A stretch of 64,000 nt of DNA from Schizophyllum amplum (Eukaryota > Basidiomycota > Agaricomycetes > Agaricales > Schizophyllaceae), in NCBI GenBank assembly GCA_007026445.1, contig VDMD01000008.1, forward strand, positions 682,001-746,000, read 5' to 3'. Positions 59,015-64,000 of this stretch are shown in pieces. The notes beneath the pieces are model-generated. The model did not search any database and was not told the DNA's origin. It saw only the letters and a program-made list of their open reading frames with translations. Made by a program: the position numbers and the translations under genes. Position 1 is the first letter of the stretch, and every line of letters starts with the position of its first letter.

Positions 59015-59117
59015 GACAACAAACAAGCGGGATAACCGGGCCGTTGCATTGTTATTATGGCATTGATGCGTCCCACGTGATATCAATACATTCCATTGTT
59101 CTTTGCCAGCTACCACC

Positions 59118-60574
59118 ATGCCGCGACCAGTACCACCCGTGCTCCCCGAGGCGTTTGCCATGATTGAGCGGGAATGGCACAGGGTGAATAAGGTTTACCT
59201 TTCGCTTGAATCAAGCTGAATCTTGCTCAGCTGTCCGAAGCTGAAGAAAACGTGCGCGCAGAGTTCGCAGACGAACTACGCGACGCGCGACGTGAGCGCG
59301 ACGATGCCATAAAGGCCTTGTATGCTGCGCAAATGGAAAGGACGACCGATCAGCAGGACTTGAAGGCGCAGTGCGATAAATACCGAGAAGAGCTCGAAGC
59401 CTGTCGGGGCCAGGTGCGTCGCAGGGCATTCTGCTCCGTTCATGGGTAACCTCATGTCTGCAGCTACAAAAGTCCCAGGATATAGTGAGCCCAATCATGA
59501 CTTCCCCCTCGCATAGCTGACGCCGCCTCAGTGTGCCAAGCAAGCGACTTACATCACGGATCTGAAGGCGCAGTGGCAGAACTGGCAAGGGCACATCGCC
59601 CGCGTCGAGCAAGAGCGGGACAAGATGGACAAGAAGTGTGCCGAACTAAGGAATCAGCTGAAAGAGGCTCTATATGAAGAAGTGCGTGTCTGCTTCGCTG
59701 CGCGTTTACTGTCCTGACACATGACCATAGGATGACTATACAACTTACGCCGGCGCCACTCCCCGTCGCACGCTCCGGGAGAATAACCATTCCTCCACAT
59801 CTTCGGCCACGACCAAGCGTGCATCTACATCCTCCCAACCCGCCAAGAGCAGACATCCCTCCCCCATACCGTTCGACAGCATCAGCATCGACCTCGCCAA
59901 GACGCCCGCCCCACCCAAGACTCCCCGTGCCGTGAAGACCCCACGTAAGACACCGGCTCCAGTTGACCCCATGCCGGTCGAACGGAGAGCCCTACCCGAA
60001 GCCTCTGCCCACATCGACTTAGCCGCGCTAAACGCGACTGGTCACCGCAGGAAGCGCATGCGCAGCCCCCCGCCGCCTGAGGCCCCGCGGCAACAGGTTT
60101 TGATTCGCCGCGTGCACGCAGTAGTGCCAGTGAAGGCCGAGGAGACAGACACGGAGGACCTCGCCGACGACCGGTACGCGCAGGATGAGGAAGAGCCCGC
60201 GCCGCCCGCGAAGCGCAGGCTCAAGCGTGGGGCGCGAATAACGTCTGAGGACGAGGAGGAGAATGTGATGGCGCCGGCCGCGAGGAAATCGAGGCATGGT
60301 CGGTCGACGTCGCGGTCGCGGCATGGCAGGTCTGCACCGCCGACGGAGGATGAGGGAGATGACGAGGACGAGTTGGCGCCTTTGAGTGGACCGGTACCGG
60401 TATGTGGTGTCGCTTGGACTGAAAGAATAGCAGCTGACGACAAGGCAGACTAAACACAACGATCCACGTCTTCGTCGCGTACCTGGCTCTCCGGCGGCGA
60501 TGGCTAAGAAGAGGCGACCTACAGCGACGAAACCTGCCGCTGCTGCACCGGCGAAGCGAAGAGCAGGTCACTAG
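59118..60574 (+). CDS. Coiled-coil nuclear protein of unknown function
   Basis: I do not recognise a named family. It starts at 59118 (MPRPVPPVLPEAFAMIEREW). A long helix with heptad character follows: ENVRAEFADELRDARRERDD, then ERTTDQQDLKAQCDKYREEL, and after an intron YITDLKAQWQNWQGHIARVE and KKCAELRNQLKEALYEE. The second half is disordered and basic/acidic, with Pro/Thr-rich KTPRAVKTPRKTPAPV, RRKRMRSPPPPEAPRQQ, a DEEEPAPPAKRRLKRGAR-type nuclear localisation signal and an acidic cluster before the last intron. The final exon is Lys/Ala-rich (KKRRPTATKPAAAAPAKRRA). The stop is TAG at 60572-60574. Confidence 0.65.
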
Positions 60575-60776
60575 CAGCCTCATGGACTGTATCTCATACT
60601 TAGGATCTTATATTGCTGTCATCTTGTACCACCATACCGATACGCATGCACTACTGGGGCCTGAGGGTCTCAAGCGTGTGGAACTGAACATCTCAAGTGC
60701 CCGGACGGTAAGGCTGCAAGCCAGTACCCATAGCATAGCATTCCAAGCACCGTGCCCTACGTATACAATGCATAAG

Positions 60777-62418
60777 TTACATGAGTTTGCCGTTCACATG
60801 CCCGCTCTTTTTCAGGGCCTTGCTCGTCGCGAAGACCATGCCGTCGATGAGGGCCGCCACGGTAAGGACACCACCAACGATTGCGCACGTTCTACAGGGG
60901 TGGTCAGTAAGGGGTGGGTGAAGAGAGTACCAAAGCATGAAGGAAGTTTAAGTGGGGCGAGCGACATGAGAAGGACGAGTAAGCAAGACGGGTGAGCGAT
61001 ACGCGAGTGGGTGAACGTAGCACAAGCGTGAAAGCAACGCACGATGTGACAAAGTGCGCAAACGATTGCCGCGTCTCCGAGTGCACCAGTTGTATGGGTG
61101 AGATCTCGTAGTTGAAGAACGCGCCGGGGAGTCCCGTCACGCCGTGTTGGACGTGCACCTGCTGGCCAGTCTCCGCTTGACCGCCGTCAGTAAGGTCACG
61201 CTCGAAGTGCGTGACGGAGTAGGACTGGGAGTTGACCTGAGGGAAGGCATTAGCGATGATCAGAAGGGTGGCGCGTAGAGTGCAGGGTGGTCTATAGAGC
61301 AGACAACATTCACGAGGCAACACGTACCACTTTGCCGTCTAAAGGCCGGAACTTGGTAGACACGACCTTGACGAAGTACTGGAACATATATTGCGCCTTG
61401 TTCGTCACTCGCACTGTGCCGTCAAGCGGGTTCGAGGAGAGACCCATGCGTTGGCGCATCTCCTTCGACGCCTCGCGCTTGCGGTTGTCGTACGCATCGT
61501 CGCCCTCGAAGGACAGACTATGGATCGTGTGGGAAAAATCGTGGCGGTTGCCGTCGTCGCGCAGGTACGGGACCAGCTCGTAGACGTTGCGCCCGCCAGT
61601 CTGGAAGGAGCGGCCGGGGGAAAGGTGAATGTTGCCGGCGACCTTGTTGACGCGCAGGCGGCCGGCGATGTTGCAACCCTCGTTGGCTGATCGCGCAGCT
61701 TGTCCGCCCAGCCCTCGTTCTTGCACTGCTCGATGGTGTCCGGGTTGTTGAAGCTCCAGCCGCGGTTGACGTATGCCGTGCGGACCTCCTCGCAAGTATT
61801 GCAGCATCCGCTCGCGGGGGGCAGGCCGCCGTAGCAGGAGCCGCAGTAGTCGCCGCCCTTCTGCTCGTTCTGCTTGTCGATCTCGTTGCGCAACTCGGCC
61901 GTATGCGAGCCACGGATGAGGTTTCCGCTCTTGTCCAGGCGGGATTTATGACATTGTGGGACACATCGCGCTGGACATCGCCGGAGATGTCGGTCACGTC
62001 CACGCTGAGTACTGTATGCGGAATGAGCACTTGACCCAAGTTGATAGCTGAACACGCACGGTAGCAGGGAACGCGGGGGAAGGTCACGTTCATGCGGACG
62101 GTCAAGCGTTCCCCCTGCTTTGGTCTACTGCGACTGATGTGTCGATGGCGACCCGGCGGTAGTCGAAGAATTCCATGGTCGTAAATGTGAGGATGATGCT
62201 CGCCGCAATGAGTGTCACTGGGGGCACTCTTGTCAGACATTGGGCGCGCGGAATTTTGGAGGGAAACTCACGCAGAGCACCGGTGCGCGTCTTGACCTTG
62301 ACATCCTCCGCGGTCTACGAGTTACACGTCAGTCAAGTTGCAGAGGCACGGATGCGAACTGCAAGACCTTGCCGAAGGCGTCGATGCCCTTGAGAGCGCT
62401 CAGAAAGCCTTTCGCCAT
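60777..62418 (-). CDS. ERV46: ER vesicle protein Erv46/ERGIC3
   Basis: Erv46 cycles with Erv41 in COPII vesicles between ER and Golgi as a cargo receptor. It starts at 62418 (MAKGFLSALKGIDAFGKV). The first membrane span is ALLTLIAASIILTFTTMEFF with DYRR after it. Lumenal motifs: LTVRMNVTFPRVPCY, LLSVDVTDISGDVQRDVSHN, the cysteine-rich DYCGSCYGGLPPASGCCNTC EEV, GCNIAGRLRVNKVAGNIHLS, PGRSFQ, HDFSHTIHSLSFEGDD, YFVKVVSTKFRPLDGK, YSVTHFERDL and GLPGAFFNYEISPIQLVHSE. The second span is AIVGGVLTVAALIDGMVF. The tail is KKSGHVNGKLM with stop at 60777. One G is lost near 61688 (RDQ|ANEGCN). Confidence 0.92.
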
Positions 62419-62700
62419 TGTTACCGGGAGAGCCCGCGCCCGCTGAGGAGGCCGATGGGAAAGGGGAAGGGAAGGGGGACACCGAAAGTAAGTGGTGGAA
62501 GGAGAAAGAGAACTGCAAGTACACTTTCCGACCTCTATCCGCACCGACGTGTCCTCAAGTCCCGGGCCGTGCGGCCGCCCGCGCATCGATTCCACGCGTG
62601 ACTTTTGCGAGTTGAACTTCGTCCTCAACGGAGGTAGAACGTATGAATATGTAGGTATACGTATAAGCAGCTTGCCCCAGTCAAACCGATACTGCATAAA
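62419..62700. other. Short intergenic region
   Basis: This holds the promoter of Erv46. No gene. Confidence 0.5.
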
Positions 62701-64000
62701 TTATGGTATCGCAATCCGATCCACACCCTCTTTCACTTTCCCAAACAAGCTCAGCACACCCTCCCTTATCCCCTCCGCCTGCACTCCCATATTCTCCCCG
62801 CTCGTCCTATACACCCCCGTCCCCGCCGAGCCTCCCAAGCTGACGTTCACGCCACCGAGATTGAGGTTCAACGCGGGCGCATTTGACGCCGACTCGGGCG
62901 GCGGCTCGTACACGGACGCCGGGAACGACTGCGCAGCGGCGCGCACCATGTCCAGGTAGCTTGACGAGTTGTGTACGCAGGTGCCGCCAAGGAGGAAGCG
63001 CGTGCCGTGCGCGGCGGTCACGTTCCCGTCAGATGCGGCAACAGGGTCCTGATTGAAGAGCGCGACCGTGCGCGCTTCCTCGTACGTTGTCCCGCCGATC
63101 ATGAAAATGATCACATCCTGTGGTCTGGCGAAAGGTCAGCCAAGTCGCTGCCATGGGCGCGGAGAGCGACGGACCTCTGTAGTCCCGCGTTTGGTCCTGG
63201 GCTCTCGATGAAGGGATAACTCGCTTCTCGTAGCCGTCCGCGCAACAAGTTTTCCATGGTAGTCGACAGGTGTGGTCGGTGCTGTGTATATACGTTCTCG
63301 ACGCCCTGCAAACAGGTCAGAATATCGACACTGATGATGCGACGTCGCGCACCTTCAAGCCCTTCAGCGCAGAGCGTCCTTTCGCCAAAAGCGACTCGGT
63401 AGAGAATAGATCGTCTTGCCGCTGATCGGTCCCAGCGATGTTGAGGAAAACATATACTAACTAGGCACGTTTAGCTACATATCACCCGCGGCTGACGAAG
63501 GCCCTTACCCGAGCGTCCTCTCGCGGGACACCATTAGCCAGCAATAAATTGATCAAGGAGGCGATGTTGACTGTTTGGGTTTTCTGATACCGCAGTGCAT
63601 ACAAGATCACCAGGCGTAACTTATGCCATGGTGTTATGCTGGCGTCCGTGATCAGCGTTTGCAGGCTCTGCAACAATATGAGCACCGGGGACTCGCTGAG
63701 TGCGTATCTTCTTACCTTAAAGTCTGCCCCCGAACTAGTGGCCAACCCCTGCTCGACCTCGCCGACCTCGAGCAACTTGTCCCGGCCACAATCCGGCTGA
63801 GCTCACCCACAAGCGCAACGTGCTTGCTGACGTTGCCGCCCAGCTTGCGGAATTCAGGGTATTCCTCCACGAAGCGCTTCATGTCGGAAATGGAGTTGAT
63901 CGCGGAGGGCGTTTGCGCCGCCGAGCGCGCCTGGTACGACTGCACATAGTCTTTCAGGGAGCCGCCGAGGTCGCCGAACGTCGACAGGTGTGTGCTTGGA
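62701..64000 (-). CDS. VPS45: Sec1/Munc18-family protein Vps45 (N-terminus beyond window)
   Basis: Vps45 binds the SNAREs of trans-Golgi to endosome traffic. Only the C-terminal part is present. From the right edge: INSISDMKRFVEEYPEFRKL, GGNVSKHVALVGELSRIVAG, LLEVGEVEQGLATSSGADFK, SPVLILLQSLQTLITDASIT, KLRLVILYALRYQ, YTQHRPHLSTTMENLLRGRL, ASYPFIESPG, then VIIFMIGGTTYEEARTVALF and GTRFLLGGTCVHNSSSYLDM. The tail SLFGKVKEGVDRIAIP ends at 62701. IGGTTYEEA and LGGTCVHNS are the family's end motifs. One G is missing near 63780 (IVAGDKLLEV). Confidence 0.9.

Noticed and set aside
1..64000. CRISPR array, transposon, tRNA or rRNA genes, biosynthetic cluster
   Set aside because: No regularly spaced repeats, transposase, reverse transcriptase, convincing tRNA cloverleaf, rRNA segment or core biosynthetic enzyme was visible on either strand by reading. 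A short tRNA could still be missed without a covariance search.

Overview
This window looks like nuclear DNA of a basidiomycete fungus, most likely a mushroom-forming agaricomycete (possibly Polyporales). The genes are compact and GC-rich, cut by many 45-70 bp GT-AG introns, and lie close together on both strands. The gene families fit: fungal Rictor, RES-complex Pml1, a fungal CHFR-like RING protein, Zn(II)2Cys6 regulators and a species-type expansion of F-box/LRR proteins. Family names come from reading translated motifs; no database search was run.

Layout, left to right. 1-4.9 kb (-): TORC2 subunit Rictor, running off the left edge. 6.1-7.0 kb (+): short-chain dehydrogenase. 7.3-10.2 kb (+): spliceosome factor Cwf19. 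10.5-11.6 kb (-): chorismate mutase. 12.2-18.5 kb (-): two tandem septin-like GTPase genes; the upstream one reads in frame into two Zn2Cys6 domains. 19.3-21.1 kb (-): a further zinc-cluster gene. 21.1-23.7 kb: gene-poor, with degenerate repeats. 23.7-24.3 kb (-): a small membrane protein. 24.6-26.6 kb (+): RIO1 kinase. 26.8-29.0 kb (-): dihydroxy-acid dehydratase. 29.4-30.9 kb (-): zinc-cluster protein. 31.4-32.9 kb (-): CitE/CLYBL-like lyase. 32.9-35.5 kb: gene-poor. 35.5-38.6 kb (+): zinc-cluster activator with a middle homology region. 38.9-40.8 kb (+): CHFR-like RING protein. 41.4-42.5 kb (+): Pml1/SNIP1. 43.3-44.7 kb (+): C2H2 protein. 44.9-45.5 kb (-): mitochondrial ribosomal protein mS41. 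45.7-49.1 kb (+): two damaged F-box/LRR genes. 49.6-50.7 kb (-): aminoglycoside-phosphotransferase-fold protein. 51.1-51.8 kb (-): mitochondrial membrane protein. 52.5-54.1 kb (+): epoxide hydrolase. 54.5-55.8 kb (-): NmrA-like reductase. 56.7-58.3 kb (-): intact F-box/LRR gene, with a relic of a fourth copy nearby. 59.1-60.6 kb (+): coiled-coil protein. 60.8-62.4 kb (-): Erv46. 62.7 kb to the right edge (-): Vps45.

Most of the content is housekeeping: TOR signalling, splicing, ribosome biogenesis, aromatic and branched-chain amino acids, vesicle traffic. There is no biosynthetic gene cluster, transposon or CRISPR array. The most unusual locus is 12-21 kb, where septin-like GTPases and zinc-cluster DNA-binding domains are interleaved on one strand and one septin frame continues without a stop into a double zinc-cluster protein.

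A caution covers the whole window. Many conserved genes (Cwf19, DHAD, chorismate mutase, Erv46, Vps45, the SDR and others) are broken by single missing bases, often in G, C or T runs. That pattern suggests uncorrected long-read indels more than real pseudogenes, so most frame breaks below should be taken as provisional.
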